Assembly (NCBI GenBank): GCA_928212115.1
Contig: CAKMRJ010005745.1
Location: 103,759,392-103,823,391 of the forward strand
Source: Lactuca virosa
Lineage: Eukaryota; Streptophyta; Magnoliopsida; Asterales; Asteraceae
Reading direction: 5' to 3'
DNA: 64,000 nucleotides
Shown: in pieces, positions 23,239-34,767 of the stretch
Layout: each line of letters begins with the position of its first letter
How positions within the stretch are numbered: position 1 is the first letter of the stretch
Translations under genes and position numbers: made by a program
The notes under the pieces: generated by a model
What the model was told of the DNA's origin: nothing
The model's database searches: none
The model's input: only the letters and a program-made list of their open reading frames with translations

Positions 23239-24837
23239 CTACTTTTGCAATTCTTTGGGTGCTTCAGTCTGAATGGGGGCCAGAGGAGTAACTATCTTCC
23301 CACTTCTTGTTGTGACTATGTTTATGTGCGCGCCTCGTGGGTTGTTTTCGGTTTTACTAGGAAGTTCGCCTGGTGATCTTTGAGTAATTTGTTGAGCAAG
23401 TTGCCACAGCTGTGTCTCTATGTTGTGGATAGATGCTTGTTGATTCCTAAGCATTGTTCTTGTCTCTTGTATTGCAGCATCATGGTCATTATGTCTCTTT
23501 TCTGAAGCAGCTACAAACTTGGTAAGCATCTCTTCCAAACTTGGTTTCCTTTCTTGTGCCGGCTCCTCCTTTTGATAAAAACCTCTTCGTTTTTGTTTAA
23601 ACTTCTCCTCCTTAGCCCTCTTGTACTCCTCATACGGAAACCACTCCTTTTTGGGTTTCCGCCAGTCTTCATCATATCGGTCACCACTTGAGTAGCACAC
23701 TTGCACCTTCTTATTGCCATTCTCATCTAAGTCACAATCTCTAGTAAGATGAGGCCCATTGCAGTTCTCACAACCCACCCGAATAGCATGTATCGTTTGA
23801 TCCATTTTATCCATCCTCCTATCCATGGTTTTTAACATAGCCATGACTGCTGACAAATCTTCCGAAGCTGCATAAGCCGATCTCCTTGTCATATCATTCC
23901 TTGGATTGTGGTATTCTCTAGAATGCTTAGAGAATTCTTCAATTAGTTGCTTTATCACCGAGGGCGCTTTCTTTGTGAGTGGACCTTGCGAGTCAACTAA
24001 TTGCCTTGTTGTGACATTTACTCCATCATAAAAGATGGAGACTTCTTGTTGACTATTGAGGTCATGATGTGGGCAATTCCTTAGCAGGCTCTTGTACCTC
24101 TCCCAAGGTTCATATAGTGATTCTCCAGTTTGTTGTTCAAAGTTAGCTATGGCTTTCTTTAGCTTGGATATCTTGGATGGTGGGCAAAATTGATCAATGA
24201 ACTCTTCTTTCATTTGGGCCCATGTAGTGATAGATCCGGGGGGCAATGACTTAAGCCAATCCTTTGCAGCACCCTTCAAAGTAACCGGGAGCATGCGAAG
24301 TAGAAGAGTTTCCCGAGGCACGTTTGGAACATTGAAGTAATCAGCTACATCATTAACTTCGTCCAAGTATCTGTAAGCGTCTTCGTGGTCTTTACTGGTG
24401 AAGGGGATCTCTTTAAGTAGAGCAAGGATGTGACCCTTAAGTTCAAAAGTAGCAGTTGCAGGAATTGCGGGTTGCACAAGTCCCGGGCCGGTATCATCAC
24501 GTATCATCTTCTTCCATTCCCCCATGGGGACTTCATCGATGTTAGCCATAGGAATAGCTAATTCGTCGCCGTAATCGGAATCGTGCCCGAATGCAGGGTC
24601 TTCTTCTCCTTCGGAATCGTACTCGATATCTTCTTTGATTGGGTCTTCGCTTGCTAAAGAGGCGCTGGATGCTCCTGATTTGCTGCCCTTCTTCTTCCCA
24701 AAAACAGTCTTCAAGCTAGACAAAGGTGATTTCTTAGGTGTATTCGAGCTTTCAACGTCTTTGCCTTTGTTCTTTCTCAATACGGATTCTGGGTCTTCAA
24801 AAGGGGGTACCAGTGGAGTGTTGGATCCTCTGGTCAT
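23239..24837 (-). CDS. Element C gag
   Basis: This is a 532-residue capsid-nucleocapsid protein starting MTRGSNTPLVPPF. A basic, Ser-rich N-terminus and an acidic stretch precede the gag domain, about residues 130-260 (MLPVTLKGAAKDWLKSLPPG, EEFIDQFCPPSKI). The zinc knuckle CENCNGPHLTRDC (C-x2-C-x4-H-x4-C) is near residue 360. A Lys/Glu-rich stretch and LPSKTENNP...TTRSGK follow. It ends in QK then TAG (23239-23241). The stop is in the same frame as pol, so production of Pol by read-through is possible. The start lies about 250 bp after the PBS. Confidence 0.9.
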   Translation of the reverse strand: MTRGSNTPLVPPFEDPESVLRKNKGKDVESSNTPKKSPLSSLKTVFGKKKGSKSGASSASLASEDPIKEDIEYDSEGEEDPAFGHDSDYGDELAIPMANIDEVPMGEWKKMIRDDTGPGLVQPAIPATATFELKGHILALLKEIPFTSKDHEDAYRYLDEVNDVADYFNVPNVPRETLLLRMLPVTLKGAAKDWLKSLPPGSITTWAQMKEEFIDQFCPPSKISKLKKAIANFEQQTGESLYEPWERYKSLLRNCPHHDLNSQQEVSIFYDGVNVTTRQLVDSQGPLTKKAPSVIKQLIEEFSKHSREYHNPRNDMTRRSAYAASEDLSAVMAMLKTMDRRMDKMDQTIHAIRVGCENCNGPHLTRDCDLDENGNKKVQVCYSSGDRYDEDWRKPKKEWFPYEEYKRAKEEKFKQKRRGFYQKEEPAQERKPSLEEMLTKFVAASEKRHNDHDAAIQETRTMLRNQQASIHNIETQLWQLAQQITQRSPGELPSKTENNPRGAHINIVTTRSGKIVTPLAPIQTEAPKELQK

Positions 24838-25088
24838 GAAAATCCTGAACGAAAATTAAAATTGAATTGTCAATCAGCAAGGTACTCGCCGAGTAGGTGC
24901 GAGTGCACTCGGCGAGTAGACTGTCCAAATAAAAAAAAAATAAATACTAAATAAAAACTTCTAAAAAAAACTAACAAATTCTAAAACCTAACCTACTTAC
25001 TGAATTATTAAAAAGTAACTTTGCGCAAGAAAAACTCACACAAAGGATCTATAAAATTAGGAATTATATTTAATTTTTTTGAACCGTT
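24838..25088 (-). other. Element C 5' leader
   Basis: This is the untranslated leader between the PBS and gag. It is AT-rich with an A-run near 24930-24950 and carries one palindrome pair at 24884/24907. No frame or other motif was recognised. Confidence 0.6.
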
Positions 25089-25105
25089 CCCCTGCAACGG
25101 CGCCA
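25089..25105 (-). promoter_or_regulatory. Primer binding site of element C, tRNA-Asp type
   Basis: The - strand reads TGGCGCCGTTGCAGGGG, complementary to the tRNA-Asp 3' end with one mismatch. It is 6 bp from the LTR end at 25112. The primer is the same as in element A. Confidence 0.87.
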
Positions 25106-25111
25106 AAAACT

Positions 25112-26494
25112 TGATGTGTGTGAAATGCACTGGTTTTAATCCTACTTTTAATTATAAAATAAACACACAAAGGCAGTGGACCTATCAATTGTGGTAAAGC
25201 TAAATAAGTAAGGTATCGAACATAGGGAACGGAGAATTAAAACTAAAAACTAATTTTATCTAAAATTAAGTAATAAGAAGGGGTTTTCTCTAGTTTTACA
25301 AGACTAGAAACTTACTAACTAATACTTAGACTAATTAACTAAAAACTGGATAAGCAAAGATTCAACTAAATTCAATGATAAAGGGAACTTCTGTTTAGTT
25401 CAACTCAATTGATCATATGGTTGATATTATGGCAATAGTGCAATGGATTAATTCTTCTATTGGCTACCGATTCAAGTGATTAGATTCACATTCGCTGCAC
25501 TAATCCTTAGAGAACAAACTAACTCAAACAGTGGCAAGTTGTCTAATTTAATTCAATTCACTAGGTTATTAATTCGGGTTAATTTAGACTTGTAATGGTT
25601 AACTAATTTGGTCCTTTAATTAACCTCTTGTTGATGGTCATCACACAAGCTCACACATGAATTTACCTATTTTTCTATTAATGCTAGTTTCACAGTCGCT
25701 AATCCTAGTCATATAATAAAGTGGTCACATAAATTATATGAGGTAACAATTAAGAGATGTTCATACAGCTTAATTATCTTCCTATTAACAGAAGAATAGT
25801 TATCATTCACATATAAGGTTCTTTAACAAGCTAAAATTAACAAAATCACCAATATTAAATCAATCCTACCATAAATCAAACCATAGTTTCAATATTGTCT
25901 CCCCAAACAGAAGTTAAAAGGGTTTAGCTCATGATTGAAGTAATTAACAGCACAAAAACGAAATCTAAAAGTCTTAACATAATGAAAAGCAATAGATTCA
26001 AGTAAGAATGATGTGAATTTGCCTCAAATACCCTTCAGAATTGGGTTTAGGGTTGTATCTTCGTTTTCCAGATCTCTCCTCACTCTAATTCGTAGCTTGC
26101 TTCTTCCCAAAGGTTCCAGAAAAGTTCCCAATTCGGATTAAGATCCGTTATTTATAATTATCACAAAACAGGGGCAACTCGGTGAGTAGGTCGTCTACTC
26201 GCCGAGTAGACGTGTAAAATCCGTGTACGGCAAGGATTATTGACTTTTCTTCGGGAACATTCTCATGCACTCGCCGAGTATGCACGTGTACTCGCCGAGT
26301 AGGTGTGGGTGTTTTCCTTTTTCTTCATTCTTTGGTCTCTAATTGCTTCTCCTTATTCCTTTTTACCTCCATGCATGTCTTTTGGACTGAAAACACAATT
26401 TAAGATTAAGTACCTTTTGTCCACATTATACACATAATTAGCTAAAAATGAATATAAATCTATACTTAACATATGGCTAATTATGCAAATATCA
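25112..26494 (-). repeat. 5' LTR of element C (1383 bp)
   Basis: This is a near-identical partner of 13922-15309, with TG...CA ends. It holds palindrome pairs at 26177/26197 and 26269/26290. Near its U5 end, 25188-25200 (GTGGTAAAG) and the ATCGAACA block near 25215 correspond to the tRNA-like block in A's LTR. Confidence 0.93.
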
Positions 26495-26499
26495 CTAAT

Positions 26500-27104
26500 C
26501 CAGGGGTTTGCACCCTATTTAAACGACCTTATGCAGCCTCCATCACCCCTTTATGCTCCCAAACACGCCTCACTGAAACCCTAGCCGTTTTTGAAGCAAT
26601 CTAAGCGTTGTTGGTGGATTTTCGTGATTGTGATCTTAGAAGGGAGGAGAGAAGCTTGAGGAAGCAGGAAGAGATCAAGGGAACCTGAGTTGTGCACCTT
26701 CTACAGCTCATTGAAGGTAAAAAGCTGTAACCTTGCTCATTCATTTGTTAGATCCCTCTTTGGGGAGATTTAGGGCTTTTGGGAGCCATTTTTGGTGGCC
26801 AACCATGTTTGCAAACATGGTTGGGGGTTTAAGCTTCTGAATCACATCAGTGAAGGAGTCACTAGGCAGATTTGGGTTGCTTTTGCACCCATGAAAGGTC
26901 CCATGTGCCTTATGAGCTTGTTTTATGACCTTTTGAGCTCAAAGTCCCATGCAAGCACGTAAAGTTTGTAACTTTACGTGCTAGATCGATTGTAGAAGCT
27001 TGGATCTATCTTTTGATCAAAGGATGTACATCAGAAATCAAGGATTTAGAGTATGGACGTGACCAACTCGGCGAGTCCATTATTGGACTCGGCGAGTCCA
27101 AGGG
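26500..27104 (+). repeat. 3' LTR of element B, segment 2
   Basis: This is the middle part of B's 3' LTR between the insertions of C and D. CTATTTAAACG at 26515-26525 looks like a TATA box for B's + strand transcription. A leader-like region with AAACCCTAGCCG follows, then a donor-like GAAG/GTAAAA at about 26714-26723. A perfect palindrome pair lies at 27066/27087. The last five bases, AAGGG, are the target duplication of D. Confidence 0.75.
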
Positions 27105-30100
27105 TGTCACACCCCGCTAAAGCGGAAACACGAGGCATGGCAGTATAAAGGGTTTCATAGCAAAAGTTAAAAGACAACACCAACCATAGTATTAAAAATC
27201 ATTACAATTTTACAATGGGTTTGAACAACTTTTAAAAGAAATTACAATGTAAATTGAAATACAACACATGCGAATGCTCCTAAAAGTGAAGTGTCCCTAA
27301 GTGCCACTTACTCGATGATTCCTGAAAAAGCATGTAAAACGAGCGTCAACTATAAAAATAGTTGGTGAGTACTCACAGATAAACAAAATAAATATTGGTT
27401 CCATGAATTGAAATCAAAGTTTTGATAAAAGTTTCCAATAATAAAAGTATATTGTTAAAATGAGTAAATAAGTTTGTAAAAACAAAGTTCTTTGTCATCA
27501 TGAGAGATAAAGTATGTTGCCCAAATAAGATGCAACATTCATATTCTCATGGAAGATAAAGTTCGTTACTCAAACGAGTAAACAAGTTTCATTTCTAAAA
27601 TGAGCAATCAATTTCGTTGCTACAAGGAGCAAACAATTTCATTGCTAAAACATGTATATAAGTTTTCAGTAATAAAAGTTCGTTGTTGTAATGAGAAACA
27701 AAGTTCATTGCTATAATTTTAATGACAAGTTTATTGCTATAACGAGAAACGAGTTTGTATGTGTATGAGCAAACAATGAGTCTCAACCAAACCTATGACT
27801 GAAGCCCTATCAAGATCTATGCTTATCGTTACATAGATGAATATGGTATCATGCACTCCAGCAATAGGGCGAGTGAGGAGTTGTCAATTCCTAATAGCGC
27901 TATCCATAATGACCATTGGCTCAAAGAGTTAATGGTTAGAGATAAGGGAAGGGCCTTAGTACGATAAGTTCTCATGTTCCGTGTTGCATAGACATACATA
28001 GAGATACATAGCAATAAAATAGCAATCATGTTTGATACAAATCAATTTAAATACAACATTCAAATAATAGTTTTTCGGAACATGCTTTTCCACCCCAAAA
28101 CATAAAAACCGAAAATAGGGGAGTGCGTGAATACTCACAATGCATTGAGATGATGCAAATGATGCCTTGATCTACGCTCTACTCGTACCACTATCGTTTT
28201 CCTACAACGATGTTACACACTAATGAGTCTCTAATTGAAATCTAATACTAGTATACTTACTACTACAATAGAATTATGTCAATATTGCGTCAAAATTTAA
28301 TATTGATAAGTTACAAATATTTTTCTGTGGAAATTAAGTTTCAAAGAATCAATTGTTATATAACAATTTAAGTGGAAAATTTCCATTATTGAAATGTTAA
28401 TATTTAACATTTTAGAGGTGTTCCAATGATTAAATATTCAAAACGAAATCAATTTAGTTCTAAACTTTCCCAAACTTTGTATTTCATTTTTAATTGAAGT
28501 CAAACACCTTAAGATAAATTTTCTTGAATTTTTGATTTGTCTAACTATTTTTCACCATTTAATTCCATGAATAATCATAAAATCATGGAAAAATAGTAAA
28601 TTATCATGAAAAATTCTTGTAATTTTTGTGTAACTATTTTACAGTGTACATAATCTAGGAAAAATATTAATATGTGTTTTCAAAAAGTTTAACACAATTT
28701 TTCTGATTTTTGTACATTTAAGTGTATTAAATCTTGGGAAAATAGAAGAAAACTAGCATACATAAGATAAAAATCATCAAAATTTTATGTATCATCCTAA
28801 CTTATTATAAGAGTTTCTGGTAAATTTTCATGAATTTTGGATGAGTATAACTATTTTTCCTGTTTTTAGTCCATTATAAACACAAAAATTCAAGAAAAAT
28901 AGATATACATTTTCAAAAATTCCCAAAATATTTTTCGGAGTCTTAAATATAAGGTACAAGCTGCGAAAAATAAGAAATAATATTTTCACATTCCCTAAAG
29001 TGGTTTTATGATTTATTAGAGCTAAATAAAAAGAAAATTAAAAACCATACTAAACAGTAACAAAAATCGATGAAACTTCATGAGAGATGTTTATTAACTT
29101 AAAGGGTCATCCACAAATATTTCCAGAATTTATTTACAAGTTTAAGTATTTTATATGCTTTAACACTCTATTTTATTATTATTTTCATGTAAAAATAAAG
29201 AAAATATATATTGAGCTGAAAATTTCCAGAATGCAACTTCAAACAATTTAATAACAATGAAAAATTGTTTTTCTTATTTTTGATGTCGAAAAACATGCCT
29301 AAAGGCTCAAACAATTATAGAGAAAACTTGATTCTTGTGATTTTGGTAAAAATTATTGATGTTACTTTGAGAATTTTTGCAACATGTTCCAAAGGCTTTT
29401 GAATCAAGATATTTTTATACCTCTTAATACATGATGTTAAGTGCTCAAGTTCATTTTTCCTTGATTTTTAGTGATGAATAAGATCTTTGAACATGCAATA
29501 CAAAACTAGTATTCACAAAAAGGTGCTGATTGAGCAACAGTTTTGTAAAAATTGCTAAAAATCGAAATATTTGAATTTTCCAGTGAGGTCAGATGGGTTT
29601 GAAAGCTAACTCAAAATATTATATTTCAGAAAAAGAATCCCGAATTTTGGTTAAGAAATGAGTGAGATATGACAGTTTAAAGTCAGGTAAAGAAATCTGG
29701 CAGATTGCATGCATGGTGATTAGTTAGAAAAATGAGTTTTCATCATTTCTTTGAGTAAATCTTTTGAAATATTTTAAAAGATATCATGATAAACTTATAT
29801 TCTAGTCATGTTTCCAGAGATCAAAAGATTAAAACTTATCAAAATGTATACATTCATTTATGAACAAAATTTGTTTCTCAAAAACTCTTAACTTGAGTTT
29901 GATGTTTTAATCCTTAAAATCGATTTTTGCACTAAGATCATGAACATGCAACCTTGTTTATCATACATGCATGGTGTTAAAACACATCCATCATGTTCTA
30001 AAAACCATTTTAACAAAAATAAAACAAGTTTGAAGAAGATGAAGAAGGAGAAAGTGTAAGAAAAAGAGCAAAACTTGAAGGAAAAGTGAAGTAGAATTCG

Positions 30101-31138
30101 ATTTTACCTTCAAGAATACCACAAGATGATGAAAATTTCGAGTTTGAGGAGTGTTCTTGGGTTTGTTTTCTGGAAAATTTCATGGTTCTTAGAGGGAGGA
30201 AGAGAGAATGGAGTGGTGTTTGGAGAGAAAAATTAGAGAGAAGGTAGAGAGAGTTTTCTAGAGAGAGAAAGAAGAGAGATGTGTGTGTGTTGGAGAATGA
30301 GAGTGTGAGAGAGAGATATGGGGAGAGAGGGGTCCGAATTTTTTAGTATACTACCCCTTTCTCATTCATTTTCTTTTATAAAATTTAAGTTCTTTTATAA
30401 AATATCTCAATTTTTATATAAAATGTGCACTAAAATCAAGTTTTTATTCATAAAACCTTGATTTTTGATTTATAAATTAAGGGTAAATGTTAATGAGTTA
30501 AATTTTATTTTCCTTGATTATATTTCCCTGAATTTAATTGTTTTAGGATAATATTATGAGTTTCATAACTATTTTATAGAATTCTTGATGTCAAATTTAT
30601 AAAATTTAGGTTTTAGGGTTTTTAGGGTTTTGAGAATTAATAAATCTTTAGATATCAAAATCAATAGAATCTTGAGACTTCAATTTATCTTATGGTATTA
30701 TAACTCTTTTATAGTTATAAATAATATTTGTAACTTATTTTATCGGTTTATTGGCATTCTATGTAGTGGTTTCGAGATTCAAACGAAATTGAGGAATCAA
30801 GTATACTAGTCATAGTTTTCAACTCTGACTTAAGTTTCTATGAGGCTCCAACCTAATTTCTACTGCTAGGTCAAGTGCATAATGTGTGTATATGATTCAT
30901 GAAAAGGTGTTTGAGTCAAAGAGTGACCCAAATATGGATAGTCACTACAGTTAAGTAGTAGCAGAATTCACATATCAATGTGAAATCTAAGTACACTATC
31001 ATCCGATCCTACTTGTTTCCAAGTTTCTAGTAGGTTATAACTTAGCTTCTAGTTACTAAGTCTATTATGTGTCGTGCCTATATGTGCAACTAAGTTTATT
31101 CAAATCTAGAACCGACTCGAATTTTGACGGTTGTCACA
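27105..31138 (-). repeat. 3' LTR of element D (4034 bp)
   Basis: It matches 34768-38799 along its whole length with few substitutions and small indels, so the insertion is young. It is AT-rich, with a GA-rich tract on the + strand at about 30190-30330. The longest frames (about 60 codons) have no recognisable product. Confidence 0.95.
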
Positions 31139-34100
31139 TTCTCCCCCGGTTGAAAGAATTTCGCCCCGAAATTCAATTCGTGACGTATTCTATTAGAACT
31201 CAGTCGAATACAATTATATAGCTGGAGAGGTGGTGACTTGCAGTGTTCTTTGATTATTCCGGGTTTATTTCCTCAAAGGAAGAACCCAATTCTTTAGCTA
31301 TAGTCAAATTAATGTTTCCTTAATTTGAGTTCTACAATTTAGATTGCGAGAAATTAGGATCATGGAAATCATGATCCAAACATGGCGACCTTGTCGAAAA
31401 AGATCATCTAGTTAGATATTATCTGAATTAAGAGAGCTATAAGTTTTGCTGAAGCACTAATTGCACTGAGCGTTAAATCCGCATTGATCCTTAAGTCGCG
31501 TTCTAAATTAGCACTAAGTGTAAATTCGCCATCTAATAAAGAAGGGATTAAGAACAATTTATTCACTTCCGGGTTGGCTACTAAATATGGAAAATATATA
31601 TTCTGAAATAAGAAGGGGTAGCACGAATGAAAAAGAAGCGATCGAGGGTAAGTTCCTAAAGATACGCACTACGGGTAAGCAACGAAGTTTTGGTACCTCT
31701 CGAATGTAAAGGCTATTTAAGTGTCGTCTATAAAATAAGTTACGAAACGATCGAGGATTTCCGAAGCAATATTTACTACCATAGTTACTCTTACAATAAT
31801 AAAACCTTATTCGAAAAATAAATATATTTAGAGAGTCATTTTTGCAAATGGAGGCGATGAAAGTTTATGAGAAATTAAATCACATTGTGTAGATAGCATT
31901 TTAAGTGCTTAGAAGTGATAAAAATCTCACTGTTATCAAAATGTGTGTTTAGAAATGATAATTAATCTCACTATTATGAAAATGTGTAATAATTCCAAAA
32001 TGGTGAAAATACATGTGTGGCGATCCAACAAAGTAGTAAAATAATATAGAGATTAATTAAGGTTAAAGGTTTAAGTCGTCATTAAAGGAATTTGTATAGA
32101 AATATTTGTATTAAACTTTTGAGAAATTGTCCAATTGTCTAAGTCAGGACAAATTCAAGTTTACGAGGAGTCAGAATACTTATGAAAACAAGTTTGAGAG
32201 TTTAGGAACTCACTGAAAATTGCAAAGTAAAATACTATTTTAAGAAAGGTGTAAAAATGTTAATCTTTGAAAATAGCGCATTCATAGTTTAGTGTTTCTA
32301 CAAAAACAATCATTTAGAGAATAGATAATCGTAAAATTCAAAACTTTTGATATATTTAAAGAAAAGAAGAAACATAAGGAAATATATTCTTCACCTATAT
32401 GTTCCGTATATAGAAAAATTATAAGCATAAGAGTATTCATCTTGTGTATTAATTATAAGGAAAAATACAATGAAAATTGCATTTTATATAAAGTTTCTGA
32501 ATTTAGAACGAAATAGCAAATGTAAATAAGGATCACTTGTTTATAGAGATTTCAAAATAAAACAAGATGTATATGATAAAAGGCGTAATTGAATATATCA
32601 GAGTTGACTAAATCAAAATTATGTCTCACGACTATACACGTATTAATCGCTCAAACCGAAAGGGTAGACTTCTAGTCTTTATGCATACGAACATGATACC
32701 AGGAGAAGTAAAATAGATAGAAACAAAGTTAGACAATGTATTATGTTAATATTATGGCGTACGAGATCTAAAATCAGAAGGAGAGCGAGAAATAAGGTTC
32801 GGGGGGAAAGAAAAAGGAAGATAGCGGCGGCAATGATTGTTATTGTTAAAATTATAAGAACAATACCTATAGGTAGATTAAAACCAGGTTGAGATATATT
32901 TCAAACTTTAATATTTGATGTATATTGATGATTAAATAGACATGTGAGAGTCTTAGAATGTTTGCTAATAATCACGAGTTACCTTACTAAGTTAAACTCC
33001 ATTTGTGAAAAAGAAGAAGCACTACAAACGGTAGTTGAAAATTTGACAATTTGACTTTTTAGAATGGAGTGCAGTAATAGTTAAAACATATAAGGTAAAG
33101 ACTCAATAGATTTAGAAGAGTAATTATACATTGTTGAAGGTGTCACTGGAAATTTAAAAGTGAACACTAAGTTTTGCAATGTTGTAAGTTTTATAAACAC
33201 AGATTATAAAACTAATTTGAAATAAAATAAACAAATAAGGTGTGTTTTGAAATGTAGGCATCAGTGATGTCTTGTAAACACATTTGGATTAGAAAGTTGT
33301 AAAAATACCATGTTGGGTTTCAAGAAAACACATTTAAGTAAAGTACGATGCCTAAATGGGGAAGTAGTCAAAAGTCTTAAAACAAAAGTGGTTTGAAGAT
33401 CCGATGAAGCTTTTACACATAATATGAACTTTAACGTCATATGTTTAAGTTTTATAGTAAAGAGTTTAAACACGATTATAAAAGAAAATGTTTCTAGTTT
33501 TTCGAAGACGTGTCAAAATGGTAAGCAATGTTTAAAATGGTTTATATGCCCTTAAAAGCACATCAATCCATTGAAATGAATTTGAAATGAAATTGAAATA
33601 GCAAGGTTAAAACCAATATTGGTTAAATTGAGTTTTGAAGAAAAGTGTTAAATTAAAGCAAGTTGTCAAAATATTTTTTTTTAGCGAGAATATGGCTTAC
33701 ATTGTTAGGAAATGTCTACTAAGTTGACTCAAGTGGTTATAAAATATTTTATCGATGATAAATAAAACCGATGAAGCGAAATAATTTTTCGATGGAAGAT
33801 TAAGAAGTAAGGAGAAAGTATGTTAGTGTAGTTGATCGTACCTAAATACTAAGGCGAGTATAAGGGGAGTACCGATGTCTTTTTCCCCAAGATAAAGGAC
33901 AAGAAAAATTGTTTGAAAAACATTTTATGGTGTCAATGCAGTTGACGACCTTTTATAGAGGTCAAAGGGATATCCTATGTTAAGTTTTAACCTCGAGGTG
34001 GAAACAACCTAGAGCTAAATCGTAGCGTAGAAATAAGATCTCACATATAGGTTAAACCTCTGTGTCTCCTTGTGAGTCAAATCCGGAATGCCCGCCAATG

Positions 34101-34767
34101 GTATCCAAGTGATTACTTAGTGGCGAATCATCTACGTCCTTACGCGATGCTCCAATTATCATTCGTGTCGGTATCGAAACGCTTTTTCCTAGTTGTAACT
34201 CTAGTACGAAGACGATGAAGAGGTATTGTGGAATAATTGGAATAGGTTTCGACTTAAGATTATTACTTGTGTATATCTAACTACTAACCTTACATCTAAA
34301 GTCAACAGCTACCGAGGAATACTCATTCTCAGTACTAAGTGCATTGCTCCTAGAGTGACTAGTGATATAACCTAAGTGGTTAACCTAGCACTTGATAAGG
34401 GGTAAGAATATTTCTAAATAAAGGCATTGTTATAAAAGTGCACTTAGTTTCTAAGTGTATCTAGATGAATGCCTATAATATGCAATGCATGTACGCACAC
34501 CGAAAAATTTTGTTTTTCAAAAGTTTAAGTTGAAAATTGTTTGGAACATAATTCTAGTATAACCGTTTCCAGCCTCACATTAACCTTCCTTAATTAAGCA
34601 TAGTTGGACAGGCTATACTTAATTAAAGTCCAATATGCGTACTCGAATTAGTTATACCAGGAGTATGTTCGGTATTTTAAAAACATTTTGAAATTTTTTG
34701 GCTATAGTTGTGGTTCTCCAAAGGAAAACCGGTATTCTCTATAACCTTCGGCTCTGATACCATTTCC
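31139..34767 (-). other. Internal region of element D, non-coding
   Basis: It begins at the left with the polypurine tract (- strand AACCGGGGGAGAA next to the LTR) and ends with the PBS. Between them are about 3.6 kb of AT-rich DNA with no frame longer than about 70 codons and no retroviral motif. I see no other structure in it. Confidence 0.8.
34750..34762 (-). promoter_or_regulatory. Primer binding site of element D, initiator tRNA-Met type
   Basis: The - strand reads TGGTATCAGAGCC, 5 bp from the LTR end at 34768. It fixes the orientation of D and shows that it kept the signals needed for reverse transcription in trans. Confidence 0.93.

Larger units (their letters stand above)
13922..26494 (-). 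mobile_element. Element C: complete Athila-type Ty3/gypsy retrotransposon
   Basis: The element runs from LTR to LTR with a perfect 5-bp target duplication, CTAAT (13917-13921 and 26495-26499). In its own direction (- strand) it has the 5' LTR (26494-25112), PBS (25105-25089), gag, pol, an extra ORF, a polypurine tract and the 3' LTR (15309-13922). The two LTRs differ at only a few positions, so the insertion is recent. Gag and pol are both open, which makes it by far the best-preserved element here. Athila lineage is inferred from the tRNA-Asp primer, the pol wording and the extra ORF. Confidence 0.93.

Noticed and set aside
30600..30660. Telomere-like TTTAGGG repeats in the LTR of element D (also near 38270)
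   Set aside because: Only TTTTAGGGTTTTTAGGG, a short stretch present in both LTRs. It is part of the LTR, not an interstitial telomere array.
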